Shown one piece after another: positions 20,208 through 32,200 of a stretch of DNA of 64,000 nucleotides. Numbering within the stretch: the first letter of the stretch is position 1; the number at the start of each line of letters is the position of its first letter. The position numbers and the translations under genes were made by a program. Location of the stretch: NCBI GenBank assembly GCA_002118135.1, contig BDIU01000088.1:124001-188000 (forward strand). Reading direction: 5' to 3'. The notes under the pieces were generated by a model. It saw only the letters and a list, made by a program, of their open reading frames with translations. It was not told the origin of the DNA and ran no database searches. Origin of the DNA: Trebouxia sp. TZW2008. Its lineage: Eukaryota > Chlorophyta > Trebouxiophyceae > Trebouxiales > Trebouxiaceae.

Positions 20208-23200
20208 ATGGAATTTGAGGATTTTGGAGCTAGATTTTCTGTAGCAGTTGAAGATTTCTCGGAATCCTGGCCCTTGCTGCAGGAGGTAAGTCGCTGTCGC
20301 ACCAGTCTGTATCAGCGATCGTTAGCGACAAAGCATGTCGCGTGTCTGCCGTTCCTATGTGCGAAATCTGTGCTAAATCTGCTTCATCAGAAATCACGCA
20401 TCACTCTGATAAGCAAGCGCCCTTTCTCCGCTTTCGCGCGGCAGGTCGACGCGTGCTGCGTGATTGATCCTGCTTCGCTGATGCGTAACATTGCTGCTCT
20501 GCAGACCTTGCAGGGCAGGGGCCCACTGCGACACGTAACCCTAAGGACTAAAGTTGGCAATCCCGTGCCAATCACAGAGCTGCCCGTTCAGTGAGCACAT
20601 AGGAGTTTACTCTTTGCTGTGTCTGGTTGTCAACAACCCTAATCACACCCCTAATGCAGGTTCCTTCTGTCAACAGACAGCAAATTGCAGAATATCAAGC
20701 CATTTCAAAGCAGCCCTGTCACGTGGTTCCGGAACCCTTATGCAAGGCTCATTCTGGTATGCATAGGCATTTTCAATAATTGACCTGAACGGCTACAATC
20801 TGCTGTCAAAACACTGACATATGGGATAGCATAGTGGGCTGAGTCAGTTGGACAGCTGATTTGTTCTTGTTGTTGTGTCAGGTCTCTGGTGAAGATGCAG
20901 ATGATTACAAGAAGTCATTGCGGGGGCAGCTAAAAGCGTTGATTGAGCGCGAAAAAGACCCTTTGGGACCCACCGAGTGGGTAGTGTGCTATATCAAGCC
21001 AGCAGCGTCAGATCCACTATCAAAAGGTCCTCGGAAGGTCAGCAGCCAGTCACTTTGGACACCAAAAGCGCCTACATGTTGGGCGTTACTTGCCTGTTTG
21101 GTGCAGGCCTAGCCAGCCCTCTGCATCTGTGCAGACAATACGCAAACAGCAAGTCACAGCAACATCACCATGTCAGTCAATTCACTCCTGTGCCACATCC
21201 TGCACATCTGCCAAAATTTCAGCAGCATCAGCAAGCCATTTGCCTGTGCTACTGTTCAAAGCCTTGCAATTGCACATACAACATTGTGGATGCTTCCTTG
21301 CATGTGGCGCCATCATTTCATACAGGCCTTCAAATCAGAGCCACACACACACACACAGCACTTGTGCCAGCACATGTAACAGTCATCGCCGTTACCTCGT
21401 ACAGGTCTTTGATGCCCTTCGCCACGACTTCAACACACGGCGGCGTGAGAGGTGTGTGCGGCTGGACTTCCCTGTGCAGCAAGGGCAGGGCTCCATTGCA
21501 GGCCTTGAGGAGCTGGAGCAACTGCTCAAGGCAGCCGTCAAGGCCAGCTTTGAGACTAGGGCAGCTGCATATGAAGAAGAGGTGTGCACTGTCTGCCACG
21601 ACTCTGCAATTGGAACATGCAATGGCTATGAGTGTGGCTAGGACTACCTCAAGGCCAGCTGCTGTCTCAATAATGCTGCAAGTACAGAACGCAATGACTG
21701 CACACATGGCCAGGACGGCTTTGCAGTGGTTCATGGGGTGAATGAATATCAGCAATGCATCATGCAGGTGTGCTGCAAATGATTGAGATTGCATTACATC
21801 CAGCCAGCTGAACAGCTCTGCGGGCTGTTCAAGAAGTCAGATGCTGCCCTGATCAGCCAATGCCAATTTGATGCCCGTCTGAAGCTGAGACGGGTGCAGG
21901 TGCACAAGCTGATGGCACAGAGGCTGTCACAAGTCATGTAGTAATTACCCAGTTCTTTTTGGAGAAATCTAAATATTGATCATCAATCCAAATATGACAC
22001 TTGTGATTTATATAGTGATGCTGAGGCGCCAGCTCAGAACAGCGCATTTCACAGCTCAGAAGGGGACAGATCCAGTCAGAGATTACATATCACTCCTGTG
22101 AACTTTGGTACTATAGCTGAGAGGGGTGCAGGTGCGCAAGCTGATGGCACGGCGGCTGGAGCCTGGCTGGAACTTCAGCACCTTCTACCTGATCAAGGAC
22201 AGCCTGGCCATCATGATGGAGGCTGCCGGCCTGCTGGAGGACGCCTTCAGGGAGTACTTTGAGCTTGAGGCCTGCTACCTGGAGGCACTCAAGCAGGGCG
22301 GCAACATGGCAGGCAGGCAGTTTGGTGAGCAACCACTGCTTTGCTCTGTAACAAACCTGCAAGTCTGCAACTTGCGTCATTCTTCATATCCAGGTAGCAA
22401 TTGCTGTATGTCTGTTTGCTTTTGATTTCTTGCCCTGTCCTGGCCGGTGATAAGCCAGACAGGTGATTTTGTAAGAATTTGCTGTTCTCTTCTGCATCAA
22501 CATGACAGGGGAGCTTGGAGAGTTGGTGGTGAAGCCTCAGAGCAGTCCAGTCTTGTGTAAGCCTGTATTGCAGCTTTGCATGGAGATGTTGGAGGTGCAG
22601 CTTGTACACTAAAGCTGCGTGGCACAGTATTGCAAATTTGCAAGTCTGATGTCCGCCTCTTCAAGCATGTCAGCTAGTACAAATTAACACACATGTTGCC
22701 CATTGCATGTGTCACAGCATACGTGAGCGCAAGGCCTACGTGCTGGCATCCTCAACAAAAAATAGTCTGTGACTAGGTCTGTTTATATGGCAGGCGGCAA
22801 GACGGATGGAGATGATGTGGCTCAGATACTGAAGGCTGCTTGGCGTGAGACAAGGGGCAGTGTCATGCGCGGCAATGGGGTAGCAGAGTTTTATTTCAGG
22901 CAATACCTGTTTGCCTGTCAGGCGCGCTTGCTCTTCAAGCTCAACAGGCCAACTGAGGTACGTTCTGATCTATCACCTGCAATTGGCTGCTTCAGTTTGA
23001 TGCAGTTCATGCAGTACCTTGACGCTGCATGCTGTCCATCTTCTGTCTGTGGGATAGATTCATAGCTTCAAGAACAGCAGGTTGAGAGTGCAACCAGCCT
23101 CAGCACTGACATCAATTGCCTTTGGAGACTCTTGTCTACTCAAGAGCTCTGCTGGTTTTGTATGCAGCCCGCTTGAGTGGCATGTCTTCGTATGCGTCCA

Positions 23201-26200
23201 GGCTGTATTACAAACTTGTGCACATCACGCAATACCCTTGTGCAACCGACCTGGTTGCCATTTGAATTAGCAGAATCGTTGTGCAGGTGGCAGAACGCGG
23301 GCTGCAGTTTGTGCACACCTTTGCACAGCTGCTGGGGGAGCAGCAGGGCGCTGCTAGCCTGCCAGGGCTGTTCCGGGAGGCCTGGGCCTTCTCAGCCTGC
23401 ATTTCCCTGGCCACCACCACCTCCCGCCTCATGGCTGCCCCAGCTGTGGCCACCAAGAAGCCTGACCAGCCATCATCAGCTGTCAGCCAGCCCTACAGGT
23501 CAGCTACAGTGACTTCTCTTTGTAAGGACACTCGATGTAAGGACACTCCCGATGCAAGGACAATGCAATTGGTAATCAATCACTGCAGTGGCACCTCTGA
23601 GTCAGGACAGTTCAATGTCAGGACAATTTTCTTGGGAACCAAAGCAGTTGTTACAAAGAGAAGTCACTGCACCGGGTTGTCAGTTGCTAGCTGCCTGCCT
23701 GCCAGGCTGTCAATTGCTAGCTGCTTGCCTGCTGGCGGCACGTGTGTGTGATCTGTCCCTGCAATCGCTCCAACCCTCATGGCTGCCCCAGCTGTGGCCA
23801 CCAAGAAGCCTCACCAACCACCCTCAGCTGTCGGCCAGCCCTACCGGTCAGCTTGTGGTTGACGTAGGTGTTAGCACATGTTGTTGTTGTACTCACTTAC
23901 CATCTTGTGCACTCATGAGATATGCACCTGTGCAGGCGGTCTATCTCAGTAAACGAAGATGAGGGTGCAGAGCGCAGCAGGGGACTAAACCGATCACAGA
24001 GCGCCGGTGACCTGACTCAGGTGACAGCAAGCAGTGTAATCAGCACCCATGCATCTGTCCGTGCGCTCTGCCACCCTCTAGCTTGTCTGCAATGCACATG
24101 CGCATGCCAAATTTGATGCTGCACAAGAACAAGCTATGCCCCGCAGCAGCAGCTTTACCCAGATGCTTGCGCGCTGGAGCTGCAGATTCTGAGTTGTCAA
24201 TCATACTTCACAGAGTTATGCAATCGTACGGGACTGCCTTGGCGCCTTTGACTGCATTTAGGCATGTGATGGCTGCTGCAGAATCAGTCAGGCAGGTCAG
24301 ATGCTGACAGCAGTATTCCACACCGCAGCACTGCTGATCAAGCTCAGTTGGATGCGCCAGCGCTCAAGCCCCTCAAGATCAACAAGAACAACTTTGCTGG
24401 CCTTGAAGCACGAGGTCAGCATTTGTTCAATGCTATAATAGACCTCGTCACAACTTGTAAAGCTATTGCTGCACACATGTTTGGCTCAGTCAGACAGATC
24501 ACTTCACTTCTGTTTCCTCTGAACTGTTCACCATCATGTCCCTGCTTGCATGCGTGAACGCCTCATCAATGGCATCTTGATCTCAGGCTATCTTGTCCTT
24601 TTTCTTGTTTGGCCAGGTCTCATCTGCAGCACAAACAGCCAACTTCCAATCTTCCTCAATGAGCGCTGCAGGGCCGACTGCCATATCAGTGCTCCTATCA
24701 CTGCTGCACAGAACCTGTTATCTGGTCCACGACAGCTTGTGTTTTGCATGCAATCACGACCTGTGCCTGAGTTTCTACTGATGTCAAAATTGAGGCATAC
24801 CTATGTTGCCAAACTTGTGTGCAGGGTTGATAGCCCAGTTGACCCTTCCCAAGGACCGGCAGCAAGGGGCTCTGGGGGGAGAGGGCCCCGCCCCTGCCAT
24901 GCACATGGAGGTTGATTGGGATTTGGGCGTCTCTGGCCACTCTGATGATCTGCCTGATGAGGAAGAGGTCTGCTGCAGTGCCGCTTTGCTTTCATCAAGA
25001 GCATACACAAACTTGTCATGCTTGATTGCCCTCTTTGTTGCCCTTTACATGCTTGGTGGCACCTTCTGTCAGCACATTTGCAGAGTTAAGCTTCTATCTG
25101 CTGTCCAACGGCAAGCATCATTTACTTAACTCCATCACATTCAGCACGCAGGTTGCCTGTTAAGTTGTTGCAATGACAATCACCTGCAGGAGGTGGTGCC
25201 TTGGAGCCGCCCAGGAGCCATTGCCGACCTGCCATCCCCACCAGGCCTACTGGTGCCAAGCAGCAACTGCTGCTATTGTCATGATCACCGCTGTCATCAC
25301 AATCACCCAGATACCGATTGGTCTGGCATTGGTGTGCAGGAGGTGGTGCCTTGGAGCAGAACGCCCAGCAGCCATCGGCGGCCTGCCATACCTCATCAGG
25401 CCTACTGGTGCCTGCTGGGTCACCTGTACGCCGCTGCCCGTTTGGAGCTCATGCGCATGGGCCATGCCCTGCACCTCAGCCACCTCACCCCGCCAGGTCC
25501 TGCCCATGGCAATGTGAGCTTCTTGCTGCCCCACTTAAGTGCCTTGCCCCTGAGGCCTGGGGTACAGTCATGTTGATGTATAGCAACTGCACTGCTGACT
25601 CAAAAGTTGTGCTTAGCCTGATCTGTTCTTACATGGAAGCACCAACTCAGTTTGTTTGCTGGTTACTGATTGCATTGTCCTCAAAAGAGAAAGATTTTGT
25701 ACCGAGGATGCTGATCTCACGAATTTATTGGGCCTCACTCTGCGTGGTTTCAATTCCTGAGCGGCTGAAGCAGGCTCAGCTCAAAGAGAGGCCATTGGCG
25801 CTATGCTTGTGATCTCAGCTGACACCAGGTACTGACAATTTGCAGCTGCAGCCCCATTCAAGTATGAGTCAAGACCGTATGGCTTCATCACTTGTGCTCA
25901 GCTACAAGCGCTGGGGCAGTGTGCTTTGCAAATCATCATGTAACGCTTTGAAATTGTAGGCAGTGCCATCAGTCAACCTCAGCACATTCAGTCAAACCCA
26001 GCTCTCCACTGCCTATCCCCTTATGGCCATCGATTGTTTGACAAATAGTCATGACTGTAGGGAGCATCACCTAGAGCAGCCCGCCTGTCAAGCCATTCTG
26101 CCACTCCTGTGCACAGCCCAATGCCCCCTTCACCCTTCACCGTCTCCAGCTCTGCACCTGCCTCAGTCACGCCAGCCAAGCCGTTAGAGCAACAGTCAAG

Positions 26201-29200
26201 CCAGCAGCCCGCTCAGCAGAATGGGTTGCAGCTCATGCAGGTGATCTGAAAACATGATGCCTGTGCATGCAAACATGGAATCACCTTGGGCAGGGCATGC
26301 AGTGATGTCAATCGCCAAAAAGATGGTGCATGCACATGTGACCAGAGCATTGCCTTGTTTTGGACAGTTTTGTCAGTCAGCGGTGTAGATGCGTGCAGTC
26401 ATTGAAACTTCTGTGACGATTGTTGCGACGATTGTCTCCTGGCTGCAACTTTCTGACCCACGGTGCATCCCCACAAGACATGCTAGCAAGATACTGCAAC
26501 ATATAGCACTGTGCCAACAATGCTGAGACAATTTGCATGCATAGTTCTGACTTCTCCAGGCAGACAGCTATCCCTCAGAGACTGGCATTGCTGTCTTTGC
26601 ACGCAACTGACTGCTCCTGTACGTACCTAGCAGGGTCACAGAATGTCACTGGCTACATAATATGTAAATGATGATGACATATAAATGACGACGATGATGT
26701 CGTTGGTAATGTCTTTGTAGGAGCCAGCTCCTAGCACAGACTTAGGAACAGCTTCCAGCCTGAATGCTGCAGTCTCAGCTGCCAGCAGCCGCCGCCCACA
26801 GCTGCACACTTCTTCCTCCAAGAAGCTCAGCAGGTTTGCAGAAGAGTCACAACGTCAGCAGGGCCCAGGAGGTGGGGTAGAGGGTGGGCTACCCCCCCTG
26901 GCGCCCCCTACTCCCGTGACTGTCAGGGGGGACTCTGTGACGAGCCAGGTCAGCACTGGACCTGGCAGCTCACCAGCCAAAACCACAACTGATGAAGGTG
27001 CATTTGCTCACTGACTTACAGTCACTCAACAAGAAAGAGTAGTGCTTGCTCACCGGCATTCACAGGGTTGAGACAATGCTTCATAGAAGCGTTCAGCGCA
27101 TATGTGATTCAGGCTTCATGGCTCTTTGCACTGTACATAGTCGAAAGACATGTTGCAGGCTGCGAGCATGACTGCTGGCAAGTTTCTGCATGTGCGCCTG
27201 TGCCTGGCATCAGCAGACTCTGGAGTCGGCCTTGTCAGTGTTACGCTTTTGCATCAACCAACTCAGCTGTTGTTGACACCGATGCATACTCAATTGGGTC
27301 ATCAAATACGATGCCTTATGATGAGCACGCACAGTCCAGCACTAGCATTTGGTACAAATACAAGGCAAGGTCCTCCTGGACTTAGACGCCCCTGACTGTG
27401 AACATGCTCAGCAGACAATGACACGTCTCTGGCCTGCACAATGTGTGTATTGATGGCTATCTGTGGATTGTCTGTTATGCCTTGAACTTGCTGTCGCAAT
27501 CACATTTCGTGATGTGCAGGGGATGAAACAAGTAGCAATGATGGCTCCCTGCACCGCAGTGAGATTGACTACTCCACGCTAGCTAGAGCAGAGGCTGCAG
27601 CACAGCAGCAGGAGACCAGTGATGCAGCAGCTGGCAGGCTCCAGAGAACTGGAGCCCTGCCTTCCACCAGCAGTGATGCAGGCCACCTAGGGCTTCAGGT
27701 AGGCACGCCCGCTTTCAGTGCAAGAGATAAACAGGCAGACGAATAGGCAGACAAAAACATAAATCGCGCCCTGTAAGGTATCTGTTGGAAAGTCCCAGGA
27801 AGCCAACATCACACGGGGTTGCTGTGCTTAACTTGCTCTGTACTTACACTTGGTGTACAAGCCTGGGAAACATTCTTTGGCGACTAGCAGTGATGCAGGC
27901 CACTTGGGGGCTGCAGATAGACAGCCAGAAACTCCTCCATTGATGCCACACGATTAATTTACAGGCAACGCATGTGTGAGAATGTGCCACGTGAAACAAT
28001 GTGGGGTGTTTTGCCATTAGTGCTTCATGGTGATGCAGGTTGGAGAACAGCAGGCTCCAGCAGATGCAAGCGCCTTGTTATCAGCACAGCAGGTGCCTGC
28101 TGCCCAGACGGCTTCAAATGCATGGCCTTCTGGTGAGAAATCATACATGGCCTCATGCGTCGTGTTCAAGGTGGAATCATTGGGGCAGCGTACAAGCACG
28201 CAGGCAGCACTGCTCCTGTATGCACCTAGCAGAATTATGAGACCTTATTGACAAGCATGTAAATGCTGAACATGATGCCACATTAGCACAGCCCCTTGTG
28301 CATGTTGTGTCTGACCAATGGCAGCAATAGATGCATGCATTCCCCGGGGCTCACTGCCTGCAAGTGCTTTTTACCTTTCAAATCTCAGTAAGGATCAAAT
28401 GTACAGTGTGGAGCGAATTGCTGAGCCTTGCGAGCATTTGAAAGCATTCAGGCCGTACTTGCATTTAGGAAAACAATTTGTTAAGGCTGTCACTATCTGT
28501 TCAGGCCAGCTTTGAATTCTGCATTCCATGCTGCAGGCGCTTGCATATCTAGATTGATGAAAGTCCACTAACATCAGTATTTATTTCGCTTGATACACAT
28601 ACCTCTAGGATTTGAGGCAGTCCTCTGAATAAAAGCCACGTGTTTTGTTAGATCCTTTGACCTATTTGCAGGCAATGCTCTGCATAATGCAAGCAGCTCA
28701 ATCCTCAGCCGACTGTCAGACCGGCACCTCAAGCTGGCTCTAGGCTCTTGGCAGCGATGTCAGGAGCTGTGGTTGCAGCCGAGCTGCAGAACTTTGCTCT
28801 CAACGCCCAGACATCTTATTTGAGTGAAGTTGCTTGCTTCAGTTACAGTCGCAATACATTTACACTTGCACAATCTCTGCAAAATGGACCAATGACAGCA
28901 AGCCATCCAGTGCAGGTGATGCTGCAAACAGCTCTGTACCCAGCTGGCTGTCAGACTGGTGCGTCCAGCTAACTCTAGGCTCCTGGCAGCTGTCCCAGGA
29001 GCTGTGGATGCTGAGCATGCTCCAATGCTTCAACACCTGATTTACACAATGCATCCCGCTTTCAAGTAAAAAGCGTCAAATACTGTCCATGTGCAGGCAA
29101 TGCGCTGGATGCTGCAAGCAATGCAGTACCTAGCTGGTTGTCTGACTGGCGCCTCAAGCTAGCCCTAGGCTCCTGGCAGCTGTACCAGGAGCTGTGGATG

Positions 29201-32200
29201 GAGCTCAGCGGTGCAGCAGCAGCCTGCTATAGCAAGTGTGGCCGCAAGCGCAATGGAGCGCTGATGCAGGCCAGTGGAACACCACACACTCAATTTTAGT
29301 AACTGATACTTTCAAACTGTTGCATATTCCATGTTGTGAATTGACTGCAGCAGCCTGGTACAGCAAGTTTGGCCAGAAGCGCAACGGCGCGCTGCTGCAA
29401 GCTAGGGAATCACCGTGCACTCTGTTTCAGTGATTGGTACTCTGATTGCGCATTGCGTGTTACGTATTGACAGCAGCAGCCTGCAACAGCAAGTGTGGCC
29501 GCAAGCGGAACGGAGCACTGATGCAGGCCAGTGCATCGTCATACATTCTGTTCACTGACCAATACAAATTGCATGTTAATTGTTGCCGCCAGTGTGTTGC
29601 GCATTTTGCAATTTACACTGCATCTTAGTGGTGCATATATTCAAATTCTTGCATATTATGTACTGCAGTATTGCAGCACTTGCTTGGCAGAAGGACGCTT
29701 AAGATAAAGACATTTCTGATGCAAGGACGACATATTTGGGAATCACCAGCTGCATTCTGACTGCAGTGATGTCTCTGATATGTCACAGTTCAATTTCAGG
29801 ATAACTGTTTTGGAAGCCACAACAGTCCTTATATACAGTATACACTGAATTCAAGGTAATTGACTGCTGCAGTCTGACATTGTGGACGCCCTGCTGGCCA
29901 GAGGTGACACTGCGCGGGCTGGTGTGGTGCTGCAGCGGCAGTGCAGGCTGTTCCTGAGGGAGGGCTGGTGGCACTTGGCTGCTACTGCCCTGCCCCGCCT
30001 GCTGCACTGCCAGAAGCTGCTCATGCAGGTGACACCCTTCACAAGTGTCGCCCACTTTGCGAGCTGAGCGCTTGTTGAAGCAGTTGAACAGTGTATACAT
30101 GTAGCATATCAGACTTTGCGCAGGTTCAACTGCTCTGCCCTGATGTGCAGATATATACGGGCCATGCTGCTGATGCAGTCAAGTGTTGTACATGTTGCAC
30201 TGCTGCAATGATGACCTTTCACAGTATTATGGACCTATCTGCATCAATTTGCACCCGTGATACAAAAGTTGACTGCATGACAGCAAAAAATTGCATTGAA
30301 CAACTGTGTGGCAATGCAAGCTGCCACATGCACAATGAGACCCTGAAGGAAACAAATTGTACAGAACTCAATTGCTGAATAATCTGCCAAGTTTGGGAAC
30401 TTCTTTCTGCTGCAGGCTGTGTTACCAGCAACATGCTTGCAGCTGCTGGGTTTGCCCCAGCAGGCACGACAAGCACTGCAGCTGGAGCAGCATCTCACAG
30501 ACCTGCTGCAAGTCGCCCAACAACCCCCCAGGACCCACCCCTCAGCAGCCCTCTTCGGCCCCAGGGACCTCTTCAACACCTGCAACACAGGCACAGCGTT
30601 ATTTGTCAGGCCCTTAGACTCCTGCTACAGCATGTTCTCCGGACAGACAAACACTGAGGGACAGCCAGTGCTGAACTCCCACCAGTTTGTACCGTTCTCA
30701 AACTCATCTCAGACCCCTGATCGACCCCTGAATCAGACTCTACCTGGCACTCGTGCGCCACACCATGCTGAAATTCATTACAAGGGCGCTTTGGACATCT
30801 GCGTTGGCGATGCTGTGAACCTCACTGTAGAGGTGCACAGCTCCATGCCTTCAGCAGTTAGGCTAGAGGAAATAGTCCTCACTCTGGCTCTACTGCAAGA
30901 GGTGACCATTGCCTACTCACCCAAGAGCTCCACAAGCAGCCAGAATGATTTTGGTCGCACCATGAGCTCTGTCAAGCGTGCTACTGACAGCCCTATGGCG
31001 ACCAGCAGTGCTAGGTCACGCTCTGGCGACTTGGCTGCCCTAGCAGAGGACGCTGACGTCACCACGCAGTGGCAAGAGACTGAGGAGCTTGTGTGCTCGC
31101 TGACTCAAGCCCCCAGCACATGCAGTCAGTGGTTCAGTGACAGCAATGATCACAATGGGAACAGTCACAGGAACAGTGCATCTGATCTGCACCTGCTGAG
31201 CAGCAAGCATCTGCCAACAGGTTCTGCCATACTGCAGCCAGGGCAGAACCAGCTGAGCTTTCAGGCGCTGCCACTCAAGCGGGGCCTGTACACTCTCAAG
31301 CGCATGGAAGCAAAGCTTGGATGCTTGTCTCTGCACATACCTGTCAGCCTGAGTCATCCTGGGGAAGCCAGCGTGCAGCTGCAGCCACCAGCTCAACAAC
31401 CAGCTGGGCATGGCTCTGAAACCACGGGGCCTAAGGCAGCCACGCTGGGATCGGTTCTCAGTAATGGACAGATCCAGCAAGAGACTGTGGTGATGAACGT
31501 CCATTCCTGCAGGTATATACCTAGCCTGTTCTGAAACAATTTGCTGTTCAAATGAGCAACCTGTCTTGTTGCCTGCGAAAGCGATCAATCAACTTACCAG
31601 CAAAGCAGCCCACAGCAAACTAATCTATCGCGCATTGTATTCTATTGTGCATTAGAACTCAAAATTGTCTGAAGGGGCCAGGGCAGCAATTGACCAACTG
31701 CATACACATGCGACTGATGAGCTGTATACCTATGCAAGCGAGCGAGCGAGCGAGCGAGCGAGCGAGTGAGTGAGTGAGTGAGTGAATGAGTGAGCGAGTG
31801 AGTGATCAATGACGTTGCGAGCGACCGAGCAAATCAATGAGTAACGAGCAAGTCTGCACGAGTGAGTGAATAAGTGCAGGTGCAAATGTGAGTCAGTGCT
31901 TTGATGGTGGGTAAATAATTGATCAAACACATGTAGGCAGCGTGTGGCGGTGAGTGCTGCTGCGCTGAGGGGCACTTTGGTGGCAGGCCAGCCTCAGTGG
32001 CTGGCAGTAGCCCTCATGCCCCTGCATGATGCCCTTCAAGAGGCCAGCATCCATGTGGGCATGGCCAACCACAGGCATTCAGGTCAGCCTTCACTCATAT
32101 GACCTGCATCCACGCTGCTTTACTCACATTCAGGTCTAATTTGCTTGAGCTAGAAAAGAACGGTAGGAAGAGGAGTAAATGTGTCTTGGCTTGAACCAGA

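Noticed and set aside
20168..20215. ATG at 20168 as the TRAPPC10 start
   Set aside because: Its frame stops after 15 codons; the ATG at 20208 leads into the spliced open frame.
30244..31588. Minus-strand open frames opposite TRAPPC10 exon 18
   Set aside because: They have no similarity and no splice support, and lie antisense to a conserved exon.
31730..31975. Apparent protein of HSLTHSLARSLA repeats
   Set aside because: It is produced by a tetranucleotide microsatellite in an intron.
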